A stretch of 64,000 nucleotides of DNA from Lonepinella sp042468235 (GCF_042468235.1 NZ_CP170386.1:1674001-1738000); one strand, 5' to 3'. Counted from the stretch's first letter, positions 30,041 through 39,038 are shown. The notes: a model not told the origin generated them from the letters alone. A program made the numbers and translations.

Positions 30041-30262
30041 ATGTTTCCGGAATTTCGTGATTTAATTACCAAACTAAAAACTGAAGATGCTCACTTTGCT
30101 CGTTTATTTGATGAGCATAATGTGTTGGATCAACGAATAAAAAATATTGAGAGCAATATTGAACTGGCAACCCCTACCGAAGTGGAAGATTTGAAAAAAG
30201 CCAAATTACGTTTAAAAGATGAAATGTACGCAATTTTAAAAAAGGCAAGTGAATCATGTTAA
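30041..30262 (+). CDS. ydcH: YdcH family protein (DUF465)
   Basis: A 73 aa helical-hairpin protein with the family features HFARLFDEHNVLDQRIKNIE and LKKAKLRLKDEMYAILKK. RBS AAGGAG is 9 bases before the ATG. Function unknown. It may respond to cAMP through the CRP site upstream and ends at a strong uptake-sequence hairpin shared with the convergent asnC. Confidence 0.9.
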   Translation: MFPEFRDLITKLKTEDAHFARLFDEHNVLDQRIKNIESNIELATPTEVEDLKKAKLRLKDEMYAILKKASESC

Positions 30263-30263
30263 G

Positions 30264-30298
30264 CAAAATAGTGCGGTGTTTTTCACCGCACTATTTTG
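30264..30298. terminator. Bidirectional hairpin between ydcH and asnC
   Basis: CAAAATAGTGCGGTG, TTTTT, CACCGCACTATTTTG: a perfect 15-bp stem two bases from each stop codon. The uptake core is changed at the first base (TAGTGCGGT) but both arms change together. Confidence 0.85.
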
Positions 30299-30300
30299 TA

Positions 30301-30753
30301 TTAAGGTCTAATATCTCTTAAAATCGGATTTTGCATTGAAATTAAGGTTTCGGTGGATTGGATTTCATCAATTAATTGAATCTTCGTGGCAAGCACTTGA
30401 TGTAATTCGGCAATAGTATGGGTCATTACTTTGATAAAAATAGAGTAATTACCCGTAGTGTAATAAGCTTCGACCACTTCATCAAAACCCTCTAATTTAT
30501 GGATAACTTTATCATAATCTTTGGCAGATTTTAGGATAATTCCGATAAAACAACATACGTCGTAACCTAATTTACGCTCATCAATGCGGACTTTCGTTCC
30601 CTCAATAATGCCAGATTGACGCATTTTTTCTACTCGAACATGAATGGTACCGGGGCTCACCCCAAATTTTTTTGCCATTTCAGCATAAGGTGTACGTGCA
30701 TCTTTAGTTAAAACACGCAAAATTTGTTGATCTAGTTGGTCGATGGATTGCAT
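30301..30753 (-). CDS. asnC: AsnC, Lrp-family regulator of asparagine synthetase
   Basis: AsnC activates asnA and responds to asparagine in E. coli. The 150 aa protein has an N-terminal HTH (LDQQILRVLTKDARTPYAEMAKKFGVSPGTIHVRVEKM) and a RAM effector domain (VCCFIGIILKSAKDYDKVIHKL, YSIFIKVMT). It is divergent from asnA across 178 bases, the conserved arrangement, so the shared gap should hold its operators. Confidence 0.95.
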   Translation of the reverse strand: MQSIDQLDQQILRVLTKDARTPYAEMAKKFGVSPGTIHVRVEKMRQSGIIEGTKVRIDERKLGYDVCCFIGIILKSAKDYDKVIHKLEGFDEVVEAYYTTGNYSIFIKVMTHTIAELHQVLATKIQLIDEIQSTETLISMQNPILRDIRP

Positions 30754-30931
30754 AGCCTGTTCCTTATTAGATTTTTTCTAAAAAAATGTATATAAAACTG
30801 AATGTTTTAAGCATTATACATAAAAATAGCAGAAATGTATTGAAATTTATGCTTACTATATTAAATAATATGCAACAAGCGTTACGCAATAAGCGAAACA
30901 CTAATTAACAACAATAAAAAGGTATTTAACA

Positions 30932-31924
30932 ATGAAAAAATCATTTATTTTACAGCAACAAGAAATTAGCTTTGCCAAAAACACATTTACCGAAAAATTA
31001 GCTGAACATTTAGGTTTGGTTGAAGTTCAAGGACCGATATTAAGCCAAGTCGGTAATGGTATTCAAGATAATTTATCTGGAAAAGAAAAAGCCGTTCAAG
31101 TAAATGTAAAAATGATTGAAGGGGCCTCTTTTGAAGTGGTGCATTCTCTTGCCAAGTGGAAACGTCATACCTTAGCTCGCTTCGGGTTTGCAGAAGGTGA
31201 GGGGTTGTTTGTGCATATGAAAGCATTACGTCCAGATGAAGATAGTTTAGATCAAACTCACTCAGTTTATGTCGATCAATGGGACTGGGAAAAAGTGATT
31301 CCGGCCGGTCGTCGTAATTTAGATTTCTTGAAAGAAACAGTACGTTCAATTTATGCAGCTATTTTAGAAACTGAGAAAGCAGTAGATGAAAAATATGGCT
31401 TAAAATCGTTTTTACCAAAAGAAATTACATTTGTTCATTCTGATGACTTAGTTAAAAAATATCCGGGGATGACAGATAAACAACGTGAAAATGAAATTTG
31501 TAAGAAATATGGTGCCGTGTTTTTAATCGGTATCGGGGGGGAATTATCTGACGGTAAACCACATGATGTACGTGCTCCGGACTATGATGACTGGACAACT
31601 GTTTCAGAAGGTGAATACAAAGGGTTAAACGGCGATATTTTAGTATGGAATCCAGTATTGGAACGTGCATTTGAAATTTCTTCCATGGGTATTCGTGTTG
31701 ATGAAATAGCGTTGCGTAAACAATTAGCCATTACAGATGATGAAGGACGTTTAAAATTTGATTGGCATCAAGATTTAATTAATGGGCGCATGCCGTTATC
31801 TATCGGTGGTGGTATCGGTCAATCTCGTTTAGTGATGTTATTGTTACAAAAACACCATATTGGTGAAGTACAGTCTAGTGTATGGCCAAAAGATGTATTA
31901 GCTGAATTTAAAAATATTCTTTAA
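30932..31924 (+). CDS. asnA: AsnA, aspartate-ammonia ligase
   Basis: AsnA makes asparagine from aspartate, ammonia and ATP; its fold is that of class II tRNA synthetases. The 330 aa protein opens MKKSFILQQQEISFAKNTF and has VEVQGPILSQVGNGIQDNLSG, HSLAKWKRHTLARF, LHTDMxAIRxDE-like VHMKALRPDEDSLD, and the C-terminal GGGIGQSRLVMLLL. It lies next to its regulator asnC. Confidence 0.97.
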   Translation: MKKSFILQQQEISFAKNTFTEKLAEHLGLVEVQGPILSQVGNGIQDNLSGKEKAVQVNVKMIEGASFEVVHSLAKWKRHTLARFGFAEGEGLFVHMKALRPDEDSLDQTHSVYVDQWDWEKVIPAGRRNLDFLKETVRSIYAAILETEKAVDEKYGLKSFLPKEITFVHSDDLVKKYPGMTDKQRENEICKKYGAVFLIGIGGELSDGKPHDVRAPDYDDWTTVSEGEYKGLNGDILVWNPVLERAFEISSMGIRVDEIALRKQLAITDDEGRLKFDWHQDLINGRMPLSIGGGIGQSRLVMLLLQKHHIGEVQSSVWPKDVLAEFKNIL

Positions 31925-31983
31925 TACTAGAGCTTATCAATGAATAACGATAATTTTAATTTGAATTAAGACTCCCGCTAAGG

Positions 31984-32024
31984 TCTGTTCCTTAGCGGTG
32001 GTCACCGCAAGGGAACAGATTTAT
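31984..32024 (+). terminator. Long hairpin after asnA
   Basis: TCTGTTCC...GCGGTG, GT, CACCGC...GGAACAGA pairs over about 17 bases with one mismatch, then TTTATC. It is about 60 bases after asnA. The rest of the gap before glnK is AT-rich and shows no gene. Confidence 0.7.
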
Positions 32025-32157
32025 CTCCAAAGATCTTTTCTTTTCCGATATCTGTTTTCCTTAATCACCTTAGTTATGCTTGTTAACTAACAACCTACTA
32101 GGGATAGGTATTTTTTACCTAAAATTTACCTTTATTTTTATCCACAGGAGAAAGCAA

Positions 32158-32496
32158 ATGAAACAAATTACAGCAATTATTCAACCTTTTCGTTTAGATG
32201 ATGTGCGAGATGCGTTAAGTGATATTGGCATTCAAGGTATGACCGTGCTTGAAGTGAAAGGTGTCGGTCGTCAGAAAGGGCATACGGAACTGTACCGTGG
32301 AGCAGAATACATGATTGATTTTTTGCCTAAGATTCAGATAGATATTGTGATTACGGATGATATGGTAGAACAGGTTATTGACGCCATTTGTTCGGCAGCG
32401 CAATCAGGTAAAATTGGTGATGGCAAGATTTTTGTTAAGCCAGTAGAACGGGTTATTCGTATTCGTACGGGTGAAATTGACGAAAGTGCGGTGTAA
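32158..32496 (+). CDS. glnK: GlnK/GlnB, PII nitrogen signalling protein
   Basis: PII proteins sense glutamine, 2-oxoglutarate and ATP/ADP; GlnK plugs the AmtB channel. The 112 aa protein starts MKQITAIIQPFRLDDVRDAL and keeps Tyr51 in the T-loop (LYRGAEYMIDFLPK) for uridylylation, and GDGKIFV with the C-terminal RIRTGE. The longer in-frame start at 32080 lacks an RBS; the ATG at 32158 has ACAGGAG. The partner amtB is 26 bases downstream, so I call it GlnK. Confidence 0.95.
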   Translation: MKQITAIIQPFRLDDVRDALSDIGIQGMTVLEVKGVGRQKGHTELYRGAEYMIDFLPKIQIDIVITDDMVEQVIDAICSAAQSGKIGDGKIFVKPVERVIRIRTGEIDESAV

Positions 32497-32522
32497 ATTT
32501 TTTATTTTTCGGAGAACAAATT

Positions 32523-33821
32523 ATGATGAAATGGTTATTAATCGTTGGGGTTTTTATTTCCCCAGTCATGGCAATGGCGAGCACAGAAGAATGGCTAAGA
32601 CCACTTTCTGAGCTAGATTCTGGCGATACGACTTGGGTAATGGTATCGGCAATTTTGGTACTATTTATGACCTTACCGGGGCTTGCTTTATTTTATGCCG
32701 GTATGGTTCGTAAGAAAAATGTTTTGGCAACCATGATGCAGAGTTTAGCGGTGGCTTGTCTGATTGGGGTAATTTGGTTTAGCTTTGGTTATAGCCTGGC
32801 TTTTACTGAAAATACTGGTTTTTTAGGGGGAACGGATCGTTTCTTTTTACAAGGCTTAGCGTTGTTCAGTGAGAAAGAGTTAGGCACAATTTATCCCAGT
32901 GCCGGCACAATTCCAGAAGCGGTATTTATGATTTTCCAAATGGCATTTGCGATTATTGCTGGGGCAATTATTACCGGAGCATTTGCAGAACGAATGAAAT
33001 TCTCTGCCTTGCTATTGTTCGTTGGATTCTGGTCGTTATTTATTTATGTACCAACCGCACATTGGGTATGGGGACCTGACGGTTGGTTGGCATCTGATGG
33101 CGTATTAGATTATGCCGGTGGTACAGTGATTCATATCAACGCAGGTGTGGCAGGCTTAGTGGCATCTATTATGATTGGCAAACGTGTTGGCTATGGGCGT
33201 GAAGTCATGGCACCGCACAACCTTGTTTTAACCTTGATTGGGATGGCAATGTTGTGGGTCGGTTGGTTTGGTTTTAACGCTGGGTCTGCCTTGGCAGCGG
33301 ATGCGAGAGCAGGTATGGCATTAGCCACCACACAAGTAGCAACGATTGGTGCAGCATTAACATGGATTTTAGTTGAAGTCGCTTTGAAACATAAACCATC
33401 GGCATTAGGTTTGGCTTCCGGTGCCATTGCCGGGTTAGTTGGCATTACCCCTGCGGCTGGTTTTGTTTCAATCCAAAGTGCCTTATTTATCGGCATTATT
33501 ACCAGTGCAATTTGTTATTTTGCGGCGACCAAATTAAAATATTGGTTGGGTTATGATGATACCTTAGATGCTTTCGGTATTCATGGTGTGGGTGGTATTG
33601 TCGGTGCAATCTTAACGGGAGTGTTTGTCTCTACCGATATTTCAGGTACAGATACCACCTTATGGTTACAAATTGAAAGCGTATTGATTACGGTGGCTTA
33701 TAGTGCAGTAGGGAGTTTTATTATTCTAAAAATCATTGATAAGACGATTGGCTTGCGTGTTGATTATGATGATGAACGCAAAGGGCTAGACTTGGTGTTA
33801 CATGGGGAACGTATTGAGTAA
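32523..33821 (+). CDS. amtB: AmtB, ammonium channel
   Basis: AmtB is a trimeric inner-membrane ammonia/ammonium channel. The 432 aa protein has an N-terminal signal sequence (MKWLLIVGVFISPVMAMA) then 11 expected membrane segments. LPGLALFYAGMVRKKN, DYAGGTVIHINAGVAGL (first pore His) and DAFGIHGVGGIVGAIL (second pore His) are all intact. It is operonic with glnK, so flux is controlled by PII docking. Confidence 0.97.
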   Translation: MMKWLLIVGVFISPVMAMASTEEWLRPLSELDSGDTTWVMVSAILVLFMTLPGLALFYAGMVRKKNVLATMMQSLAVACLIGVIWFSFGYSLAFTENTGFLGGTDRFFLQGLALFSEKELGTIYPSAGTIPEAVFMIFQMAFAIIAGAIITGAFAERMKFSALLLFVGFWSLFIYVPTAHWVWGPDGWLASDGVLDYAGGTVIHINAGVAGLVASIMIGKRVGYGREVMAPHNLVLTLIGMAMLWVGWFGFNAGSALAADARAGMALATTQVATIGAALTWILVEVALKHKPSALGLASGAIAGLVGITPAAGFVSIQSALFIGIITSAICYFAATKLKYWLGYDDTLDAFGIHGVGGIVGAILTGVFVSTDISGTDTTLWLQIESVLITVAYSAVGSFIILKIIDKTIGLRVDYDDERKGLDLVLHGERIE

Positions 33822-33826
33822 TAGGA

Positions 33827-33856
33827 AAGTGCGGTGGAAATCACCGTACTTTTGCA
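33827..33856. terminator. Uptake-sequence hairpin between amtB and hemN
   Basis: AAAGTGCGGTG, GAAAT, CACCGTACTTTT: an 11-bp stem with one mismatch between two convergent stops, so it can serve both genes. Confidence 0.7.
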
Positions 33857-33857
33857 C

Positions 33858-35225
33858 CTAAATAATTCTTGAAAACTGTTGTCTTCTTGCTTGCTGGCGT
33901 GAATAAGTATCAAAGCACAAGCAAATATTACGAATTAACAAGCGACCAGTGGAAGATACCTGAATACTGCTTTCGCTAACTTGCACTAAACCATCTTTTA
34001 CGAGTGGAGTCAGTAATGCTAAATCTTCCGCAAAATGGGTATTAAAATCAATTTGGTATTGTTTCTCAATGTTGGCAAAATCTAATTTAAAATTACAAAT
34101 TAACGCCTTAATGACATCACGGCGTAAGCAATCTTCTTGGCTCAACACCAAGCCTTTATGTAAGGCAATACCTGTGCTATCTACGTCTGTATAATAACGT
34201 TTGATTTCTTTTTGGTTTTGGGCGTAAGTATCGCCTAACAAACTGATTGCCGATACGCCTAAGCCGAGCAAATCACATTCTTCTTGGGTGGTATAGCCTT
34301 GGAAATTGCGGTGTAAAATACCTTTATTTTGTGCAATCGCCAACTCATCATCAGGTTTAGCAAAATGATCCATGCCGATAAATTTGTAACCTGCGTTACC
34401 TAAGGTTTCTATGGTTTTTTGTAAAATCGTGAGTTTAGTTTCTGGGGTTGGCAACTGGTGATCTTTAATTTTTGCCTGACCAGCAAAACGAGCGGGTAAG
34501 TGAGCGTAATTAAATACACTTAAACGATCAGGATCAAGCTCTATGACTTTTTGCAAAGTAAACATAAAACTTTCTACGCTTTGCAATGGCAAACCATAGA
34601 TTAAATCTAGGTTAGTCGATTGAAAACCGAGTTCTTTGGCACGCATAAGTAAGGCTTGAATGAACGCTTCATCTTGCTCACGATTCACCGCTTTTTGGAC
34701 CTCTTTATTAAAATCTTGCACGCCCATACTAATGCGGTTAAAGCCGATTTTGCGTAAATGAGCCAACATGGAAAGTTCAATCTCACGTGGATCCATTTCA
34801 ATAGAAATTTCGGCATTATCGGCGATCTTGAAGTGATCGGTGAGCATTTGCATTAAACGTGCAGATTGTTGTTCACTCAAATAAGTTGGTGTGCCACCAC
34901 CCCAGTGAATTTGTGTCACAAGACGGTGTTGGAATAATGTCGCACGGGTTTTAATTTCCTGTTCTACATAATCCAAATAAATATCGGCTTTGTGTTGGTG
35001 ACGAGTGATGACCTTATTACAACCGCAGAAATAGCAAAGTTTATGGCAAAAAGGAATATGTACATACAATGAAAGGGGGCGTTCAGGATAACGTGCTGCT
35101 GCCACCTTGAAATCATCGTTAGTATAGCTTTCATTAAATTCTAAAGCCGTTGGGTAGGAAGTATAACGTGGTCCAGAATGGTTATATTTTTGGATAAGAT
35201 TGTGATCCCAAGTAATTTCACTCAT
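33858..35225 (-). CDS. hemN: HemN, oxygen-independent coproporphyrinogen III oxidase
   Basis: HemN is a radical SAM enzyme making protoporphyrinogen IX without oxygen. In 455 aa the cluster motif is CHKLCYFCGC (Cys at about 59, 63, 66), preceded by SLYVHIPF, with the SAM-binding GGGTPTYL and the C-terminal domain with LICNF and LIRNICLCFD. YNHSGPRYTSYPTA at the N-terminus is typical of true HemN rather than HemW. The organism also has a haem-type TonB receptor, so both making and importing haem are possible. Confidence 0.96.
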   Translation of the reverse strand: MSEITWDHNLIQKYNHSGPRYTSYPTALEFNESYTNDDFKVAAARYPERPLSLYVHIPFCHKLCYFCGCNKVITRHQHKADIYLDYVEQEIKTRATLFQHRLVTQIHWGGGTPTYLSEQQSARLMQMLTDHFKIADNAEISIEMDPREIELSMLAHLRKIGFNRISMGVQDFNKEVQKAVNREQDEAFIQALLMRAKELGFQSTNLDLIYGLPLQSVESFMFTLQKVIELDPDRLSVFNYAHLPARFAGQAKIKDHQLPTPETKLTILQKTIETLGNAGYKFIGMDHFAKPDDELAIAQNKGILHRNFQGYTTQEECDLLGLGVSAISLLGDTYAQNQKEIKRYYTDVDSTGIALHKGLVLSQEDCLRRDVIKALICNFKLDFANIEKQYQIDFNTHFAEDLALLTPLVKDGLVQVSESSIQVSSTGRLLIRNICLCFDTYSRQQARRQQFSRII

Positions 35226-35227
35226 GG

Positions 35228-35656
35228 CTATTTAATATCTTCAAGTAATTGTTGAATTTCAAGTTTAATGTGTTGTTCCAGCTCACTTTCTTTGCTTTCT
35301 CGGTGTAGATCTAATCGCATTCGTTCATTTTTCTTCAGTGCTTTACGAGCCTCGTGGGTTGGCATATCTTGTACGATTTCATACAGTTGCCACATAGCGG
35401 AATAATCCCCAAGGCGTTTTTGTCCTAAGGGATCAAGCAACATCTTAAGTCGAATAACCCCTTCGGAATGGTTACAATCACCAACTAGCATGGCTTTGGC
35501 AATAATCGTTACACTTTCCTTAATGCGGTTCATGCGAGCCAGTTTAGCTTGTGTGAATAAACGCTTTTGTTTGCGTAATTGGATTAATAAATAAATGGCA
35601 TAACCTGTCATCGCAAGTAGAATGAGAGTGCCTAGAATAAGTAAAATCGTTGTCAT
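35228..35656 (-). CDS. DUF2489 membrane-anchored protein
   Basis: A 142 aa protein with one N-terminal membrane segment (ILLILGTLILLAMTGYAIYLLI), then a charged helical domain (KESVTIIAKAMLVGDCNHSEGVIRLKMLLD) characteristic of DUF2489, ending with a Glu-rich helix. It overlaps yihI by one base and ends two bases before hemN, so the three form an operon. Function unknown. Confidence 0.85.
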   Translation of the reverse strand: MTTILLILGTLILLAMTGYAIYLLIQLRKQKRLFTQAKLARMNRIKESVTIIAKAMLVGDCNHSEGVIRLKMLLDPLGQKRLGDYSAMWQLYEIVQDMPTHEARKALKKNERMRLDLHRESKESELEQHIKLEIQQLLEDIK

Positions 35657-36219
35657 TATTTAAACTGGTTAATATCAATTTTCTCGAAAGTGCGGTATAA
35701 ATCATCTTCACTTTCATCTTCATCATCAATGCCGAGTTCGTCCATTAATTGAGCAATACGATCTAGACATTCGTCCACGAATTTTTGATCTTCGGCATTT
35801 AGCACTTTCCCCGCATCTAATTGATCTAACAGATCATTTAAGCATTCATTATTTTCTAACTGGGTTAGCTCTAACATCGGATCAAGTGCAGTGGATTTTG
35901 GTTCAGTTTTGACTGCTGGCATAACTTTACCTTGCTCTGGTTTATTGACAAATTCCACGATCAATGGCACTTTTTTACGGCTACCGATACGTGGATCTTT
36001 ATGTTCCGTGCTTTGAGCTTGCTTGACATTATCCGTCACACTATGGCGAGAGCCTGTCGCCAATCCCTTATGTTTACGTTTTCTTTTTTCTTCTCGTGCT
36101 TTTGCATCTAGCTCATAACGTGATAGTTTCTTACCAAACAGCGGTTTTTCTGGTTTTTTATCAGATTTACGAATCGGCATAGCGTCCGTGATTCGACGAC
36201 TTTTCTTTTCTCTTGACAT
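35656..36219 (-). CDS. yihI: YihI, Der GTPase-activating protein
   Basis: YihI stimulates GTP hydrolysis by Der (EngA), slowing 50S assembly. The 187 aa protein has a basic disordered N-terminus (SREKKSRRITDAMPIRKSDKKPEK, KREEKRKRKHKGL-like stretch) and an acidic helical C-terminal domain (ECLNDLLDQLDAGKVLNAEDQKFVDECLDRIAQLMDELGI). The yihI-DUF2489-hemN order is known in gammaproteobacteria. Confidence 0.92.
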   Translation of the reverse strand: MSREKKSRRITDAMPIRKSDKKPEKPLFGKKLSRYELDAKAREEKRKRKHKGLATGSRHSVTDNVKQAQSTEHKDPRIGSRKKVPLIVEFVNKPEQGKVMPAVKTEPKSTALDPMLELTQLENNECLNDLLDQLDAGKVLNAEDQKFVDECLDRIAQLMDELGIDDEDESEDDLYRTFEKIDINQFK

Positions 36220-36265
36220 AATTTTTTCTTAATAAAATAAAATTTACATGATTGTAACATAAAAA

Positions 36266-36295
36266 GCGAACGGGCGTTAAAAAACGCCCGAAAAC
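36266..36295 (-). terminator. Terminator after corA
   Basis: Minus strand TTTTCGGGCGTTTTTTAACGCCCGTTCG: CGGGCGTT pairs with AACGCCCG. It lies 20 bases downstream of the corA stop. Confidence 0.8.
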
Positions 36296-36312
36296 AACCG
36301 CACTTTTATGAA

Positions 36313-37263
36313 TTATAGCCAACCTTTGCGTTTGAAGTAAAAATATGGACAAATTGCGGCGAGCAACATCATGCCTAATGCCATGGCATAACCATATTCA
36401 AAATGCAATTCTGGCATAATCTCAAAGTTCATGCCGTAATTGGATGCCACTAAGGTTGGCGGCAAGAAAATTACGGAAATCACTGAGAAGATTTTAATGA
36501 TTTTGTTTTGTTCAATATTGATATAACCCATGGCTGCCTGCATCAAAAAGTTGACTTTCTGGAACAACGCTTCATTATGCGGTTGCAAGGATTCAATATC
36601 TCGTAAGATCTCTCTCGCTTGTTCAAGCTGATTGGCTGGTAAACGGGTTTTACGCACTAAAAAACTTAAGGCTCGCTGTGTATCCATTAAGCAAAGGCGC
36701 ACTTTTGAACTACTGTCTTCTTGTTCGGTTAAGGTGGCTAAGGCTTCGTTAAAGGCTTCACCTTGTTTACCATCTAAAATAATTCGGCTCAATTTTTCGA
36801 GTTCTGCATAGACGGTCTCAATGACATCAGCTAATTGTTCGATTTTAGTTTCTAATAAATCTAACAACACTTCATAGGCATTGCATTCTTCTAAACGTTG
36901 ATAGCGAGAACGCATGCGATATAAGCGGAAAGCAGGCAATTCGCGATTACGTAAGGTAAAAAGACGTCCGTCACGCAAGGTAAAAGCGACAGATGCGAGA
37001 TCGGCATAATCATTTTCGTCTTCACAATAAAAGAAAGAGTGCAAGTGTAAGCCGTCTTCATCTTCGAAAAAACGAGCGGATGCCTCAATATCTTCTAATT
37101 CAAGAAAACTCGCGAGATTTTGGTCTAAACTGTCTTGTAAGGTCTCTCGCTCTTCTAAGCTTGGCTCAATTAAGTCAATCCAAATGGCATTGTTTAAAGC
37201 CACGTTATCTTCATCTTCTAAACGTGCAAGGTGAGCATTTTCAAGTGAAAAAGCATTAATCAT
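36313..37263 (-). CDS. corA: CorA, magnesium and cobalt channel
   Basis: CorA is the pentameric Mg2+ channel of the inner membrane. From the Met at 37263 (MINAFSLENAHLARL, RBS CAGGAG) it is 316 aa like H. influenzae CorA. A long cytosolic funnel is followed by two C-terminal membrane segments (IFSVISVIFLPPTLVAS and AMALGMMLLAAICPYFYF) with the YGMNFEIMPEL selectivity loop and the basic tail FKRKGWL. Fourteen extra in-frame codons upstream lack an RBS. Confidence 0.97.
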   Translation of the reverse strand: MINAFSLENAHLARLEDEDNVALNNAIWIDLIEPSLEERETLQDSLDQNLASFLELEDIEASARFFEDEDGLHLHSFFYCEDENDYADLASVAFTLRDGRLFTLRNRELPAFRLYRMRSRYQRLEECNAYEVLLDLLETKIEQLADVIETVYAELEKLSRIILDGKQGEAFNEALATLTEQEDSSSKVRLCLMDTQRALSFLVRKTRLPANQLEQAREILRDIESLQPHNEALFQKVNFLMQAAMGYINIEQNKIIKIFSVISVIFLPPTLVASNYGMNFEIMPELHFEYGYAMALGMMLLAAICPYFYFKRKGWL

Positions 37264-37360
37264 GTTGTCATACTCCTGTGAGAGATGAACAAACGCAATG
37301 AACAAAACTGATTTTTCAACCTAATGATACCCAAAGTACGGTTGAAAAAAAGCATAATAA

Positions 37361-37597
37361 AGATACCAAAATGGTGGAAAACTTATCCACGACCTTGTCG
37401 CCGATAAGCCCAAAGAAAGGGGAAAGGCGACACTAAATGAAAATATAAAGTCGGTATCGACTGTGACTGTCCAAAGTGTGTTGCTCCAAAGTAATAAAAT
37501 CGGGGCGAATATTACTCCTGAAAGTGTCTTTCGTCAAGGTTTAAAGCGTAAATATCATTTACAAATTAGACAGGCAGGGATGATTTTTTCTGAGTAA
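37361..37597 (+). pseudogene. Open frame without start, unknown protein remnant
   Basis: A frame of 78 codons from a stop at 37358 to the stop ending at 37597 contains no credible start. It reads GGKLIHDLVADKPKERGKA, then SVSTVTVQSVLLQSN, then ITPESVFRQGLKRKYHLQIRQ. The composition looks like real protein (alternating beta pattern, basic tail), so it may be the 3' end of a gene cut during rearrangement. The first 15 bases equal the transposon right end (see findings). The rest of the corA-to-37664 gap shows nothing else. Confidence 0.35.
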
Positions 37598-37663
37598 AAT
37601 TTGCATTCATCACATAATGGCTTTAATATGGGATTGTTGATCAATACTTTATGGAAGAATATT

Positions 37664-38614
37664 ATGACAAAAAAAGTGTATTATTTTACTCCCTTAGTGT
37701 TATTCAGCTTGACTTATAACGCTTGGGCGCAAGAAAGTAACGAAAATTGGGTTGATAGCTCACATAAAAGTATTAGACAAACTTTAAAGGAATGGTCTAA
37801 TGATATTGATGGTTGGTTTGGTGAAACCGATCCCAATGATCCTTCTAGTGCCACCTTGCGTATCATGTTGGATAATCGTTGGAATCGTTATGATCATTAT
37901 ACGATTAAACCGAGAATTCGAGGCAAAATTAAATTACCTACTTTAAAACGCAGATGGAGTTTGGTATTTGGTGATGAATCTATTGAGAATACAATGGACG
38001 ATCCCGTTAATCCTAGCCGTAAAGATCCACTACAAACCAAAAAATTAGATCGAAAAAGTAGCCGTAATGATAATGCATCTGTAGCGTTACGTTGGTCAAA
38101 TGATCTTAAACGTTTGGGTATTGATACCGATCTCGATCTTGGTATTCGTCATGGCGCTGATATTTTTGTGCGTGCAAAAGCGGGTAAAAACTGGCAATGG
38201 ACAGAATCTGTCGATTCAAGATTGGAACAGATTTATCGTTACGGTGCCAACAGTAAACATTTCTTACGTACCAATTTTGATGTTAAACATTATGAAAGTG
38301 ATCAGGTTAGCAATATTAGTAGCCTTTACCTTGAATACACGCACGATAATGATGAAGAGACCAATTGGGGAAATAGTATATATCGCCAACACCGTTTTAG
38401 TGGTAATCGGGAACTTAATTATGGTATTTTTACTGGTGGTCCGATAAAACACAAAAAAGCGGATTTAACAGTATATGGTCCTTTTATTAGCTGGCGTCAG
38501 CCTATTTTAAGAAAATGGCTTTTTATCAAACCTGAAGTGCAATACTATAATGATCGCAAGGAAGATCGTACGCATTTTATTAATCTGTTTTTACGTGTTG
38601 AAGCGGTATTTTAA
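37664..38614 (+). CDS. Exported protein, probable outer-membrane beta-barrel, unknown role
   Basis: From the Met at 37664 (GGAAG upstream) it is 316 aa with a signal peptide (MTKKVYYFTPLVLFSLTYNAWA, cleavage after AWA). The mature part is rich in Trp, Arg, Asn and alternating aromatic strands (LRIMLDNRWNRYDHYTIKPRIRGKIKLP, YGPFISWRQPILRKWLFIKPEVQYYNDR) and ends LFLRVEAVF, a terminal Phe as in outer-membrane barrels. The 63 bases of frame upstream (Met at 37601) would put 21 residues before the signal and are probably not translated. I do not recognise a family by name. Confidence 0.75.
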   Translation: MTKKVYYFTPLVLFSLTYNAWAQESNENWVDSSHKSIRQTLKEWSNDIDGWFGETDPNDPSSATLRIMLDNRWNRYDHYTIKPRIRGKIKLPTLKRRWSLVFGDESIENTMDDPVNPSRKDPLQTKKLDRKSSRNDNASVALRWSNDLKRLGIDTDLDLGIRHGADIFVRAKAGKNWQWTESVDSRLEQIYRYGANSKHFLRTNFDVKHYESDQVSNISSLYLEYTHDNDEETNWGNSIYRQHRFSGNRELNYGIFTGGPIKHKKADLTVYGPFISWRQPILRKWLFIKPEVQYYNDRKEDRTHFINLFLRVEAVF

Positions 38615-38664
38615 AAGAAATACAAAAATAGGGCTAGTTAGCCCTATTTCTTGTTGTTAGATGA

Positions 38665-39003
38665 CTATTTAGTCGGGTATTCCCACCAAATATCAAATAA
38701 TTCACTGATTTCTACTTGTTGTAATCCATTGCTTTCTAACCAGTTTCTCACTAAAGTGCGGTGATTTTCATCACATTTTCCGATTTTTTCTAAGCATACC
38801 AGCCCTTCCCAATGTAAATAGCCACTGCCTTCATAAGCTAAACCATTTGGTTGGATAACTTCACGAATAAAGCGATCAACGATTTCATCTACTTTCTCAA
38901 TAGCCGTATCTTCGGCGAATTGCCAATTAACTAAAAAGCCTAATTCTTGGAATTCTGCTAAGTGCATTTTTTTACGCTGACGAGCGTTACGTTGAATAGC
39001 CAT
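38665..39003 (-). CDS. yggL: YggL family 50S ribosome-associated protein (DUF469)
   Basis: A 112 aa protein with the YggL pattern: basic start MAIQRNARQRKKMHLAEFQELGF, then FIREVIQPNGLAYEGSG and VRNWLESNG. YggL of E. coli binds the 50S subunit. It follows trmB by 35 bases on the same strand, the gene pair seen in enterobacteria. Confidence 0.9.
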   Translation of the reverse strand: MAIQRNARQRKKMHLAEFQELGFLVNWQFAEDTAIEKVDEIVDRFIREVIQPNGLAYEGSGYLHWEGLVCLEKIGKCDENHRTLVRNWLESNGLQQVEISELFDIWWEYPTK

Positions 39004-39038
39004 ATTTTTCTCCTATGCTATTAGAGCCTTGTTAGCTC

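Noticed and set aside
31925..32157. Possible riboswitch or leader before glnK
   Set aside because: The hairpin is better read as a terminator of asnA. No known riboswitch consensus is present.
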